DNA of 22,547 nt from contig CAMKPI010000006.1 in NCBI GenBank assembly GCA_946414625.1, positions 1-22,547 of the forward strand. The letters run 5' to 3'. Within the stretch, counting starts at the first letter, position 1. Every line of letters begins with the position of its first letter. The notes under the pieces are model-generated. The model saw only the letters and a program-made list of their open reading frames with translations. It searched no databases and had not been told where the DNA came from. A program made the translations under genes and the position numbers. The DNA is from an uncultured Spirochaetaceae bacterium. Its GTDB lineage: Bacteria; Spirochaetota; Spirochaetia; Sphaerochaetales; Sphaerochaetaceae. Below, piece after piece: positions 21,647-22,547 of the stretch.

Positions 21647-22547
21647 CTATGCAGCGATCTTCGGATGCCGCAATTCCCTGGATAAGCGAGCATACATCCA
21701 CAAGCAGAGCACAATCTGGAGGAGACTGGAGCACGGGGTGGAAAGCCCTATCAGGAACAGTGATGCAGGCTTCTGGGCCGCAAAATAGAAGCAAAGCGGT
21801 ATACGCACAAGGAACGCGCCTATGAGCCCCTGCGCCATCACAAACGATGTGCGGCCGTAACCGTTGAAATAACCTATCATACAGAACATCACCGGAGTGA
21901 GGAGGCAGTCTATCGCATAGGCCTTCAGGTAGTCGTGGGAAGCGGCGGCAACAAGGGAATCCTTCGTGAACACCGAGGAAAGGATATCCCCGTAGAAAAA
22001 TGTGGCAACGAACATCACCGCCCCAAAGCAAAGGGAGGTGAGAATCCCGTAACGCAGAGCCTTGCTGTTCCTCTCGTGCAGCCCCGCGCCGTAGTTCTGT
22101 GCGGCAAAAGCCGTCATCGACTGCGCAAAGGCGGACGGAATGAGCATTATGAACGCGCAGACCTTCTCCCCCACCCCGATTGCCGCAGAAGCGACAAGGC
22201 TGATTGAGTTTACAACTCCCTGAATCACAAGAAAAGACGCGCCCACAAGGAGATCCTGAATGGCAATCGGCGTCCCTATGCGCAGTTCCTGGAGCATTAT
22301 CCCGCGATCCAGCCGGATATAGGAGGCCTTGAACGAAAGCGGCAGTCGAAGCCTTTTGATGTAGACAAGCGACACGGCAACGCTCACCGCCTGGCTTATG
22401 ACTGTTGCCCAGGCAGCGCCGGAAGCCCCCATTCCGAAATGTTTCACAAACAGAATATCCGCCCCGACGTTGAGAACCGCTGCGACAGCCACGGTCTTGA
22501 GCGGTGTCTCGGAATCTCCAAGACCCCGGAAAATGCCGCCCAAAAGG
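21647..22547 (-). CDS. MATE family exporter, C-terminal part (truncated by window end)
   Basis: An open frame runs in from the right edge and stops at 21647, giving 300 residues, about two thirds of a MATE protein. The first visible methionine (22543) belongs to GGIFRGLGDSETPLK, a loop in the middle of the first half of MATE transporters (compare GG-LRG-GDT-TP), so the true start lies beyond the window. About eight hydrophobic segments follow, including LNVGADILFVKHFGMGASGAAWAT and the FNGYGRTSFVMAQGLIGAFLVRIPL region, both typical of the family. It converges on the pectinase gene, with a terminator between. It is not closely similar to the other two MATE proteins by eye. The substrate is unknown. 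Confidence 0.9.
   Translation of the reverse strand, partial: LLGGIFRGLGDSETPLKTVAVAAVLNVGADILFVKHFGMGASGAAWATVISQAVSVAVSLVYIKRLRLPLSFKASYIRLDRGIMLQELRIGTPIAIQDLLVGASFLVIQGVVNSISLVASAAIGVGEKVCAFIMLIPSAFAQSMTAFAAQNYGAGLHERNSKALRYGILTSLCFGAVMFVATFFYGDILSSVFTKDSLVAAASHDYLKAYAIDCLLTPVMFCMIGYFNGYGRTSFVMAQGLIGAFLVRIPLCFYFAAQKPASLFLIGLSTPCSSLLQIVLCLWMYARLSRELRHPKIAA

Overview
The window looks like a stretch of an anaerobic bacterial chromosome of moderately high GC content. A cautious inference is a spirochaete close to pectin-degrading Treponema. The reasons are a stand-alone group B-type [FeFe] hydrogenase, a topoisomerase I whose tail is built of YGxY repeats instead of zinc fingers, several MATE exporters, two cation/proton antiporters and a very large secreted pectin-active enzyme. 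No 16S or other taxonomic marker is present, so this placement is not proven.

Left edge (1-500): the first 91 codons of a probable tyrosine recombinase lie just past the 3' end of a tRNA-Leu(CAA) gene. This is the usual junction of an island or prophage integrated into a tRNA gene; the island itself would extend to the left of the window. Then come topA (minus strand), with a good sigma70-type promoter and a leader of about 270 nt, and the divergent [FeFe] hydrogenase (plus strand). A diverged 146-bp-period duplication follows, then a near-perfect two-way terminator shared with the end of leuS. The antiporter and leuS are close together on the minus strand, probably one transcript, starting from a consensus promoter near 10.1 kb.

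Middle (10.1-16 kb): a repeat-rich intergenic stretch carries four 30-bp direct repeats with 36-38-bp spacers (CRISPR-like geometry, but no cas genes). Next on the minus strand are a MATE exporter, a MATE exporter fused to a C-terminal anti-sigma-type ATPase domain (own promoter), and an NhaC-type antiporter closed by a strong terminator.

Right part (16-22.5 kb): about 1.4 kb without a convincing gene holds degenerate repeats that form stem-loops with compensatory pairing, an A-rich tract, a probable promoter and a structured leader. This leads into a 1362-residue secreted protein (plus strand) joining a PL9-type pectate lyase beta-helix to a CE12-type SGNH acetylesterase, with related carbohydrate-binding-like domains at both ends. 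A strong terminator separates it from a convergent, truncated third MATE gene.

How the genes fit together: most are independent housekeeping or transport units and not one pathway. The pectin enzyme and the hydrogenase suit a fermentative life on plant polysaccharide. The most unusual items are the MATE-ATPase fusion, the lyase-esterase fusion, and several intergenic repeat clusters of unrelated sequence that share a period of about 66-73 bp.
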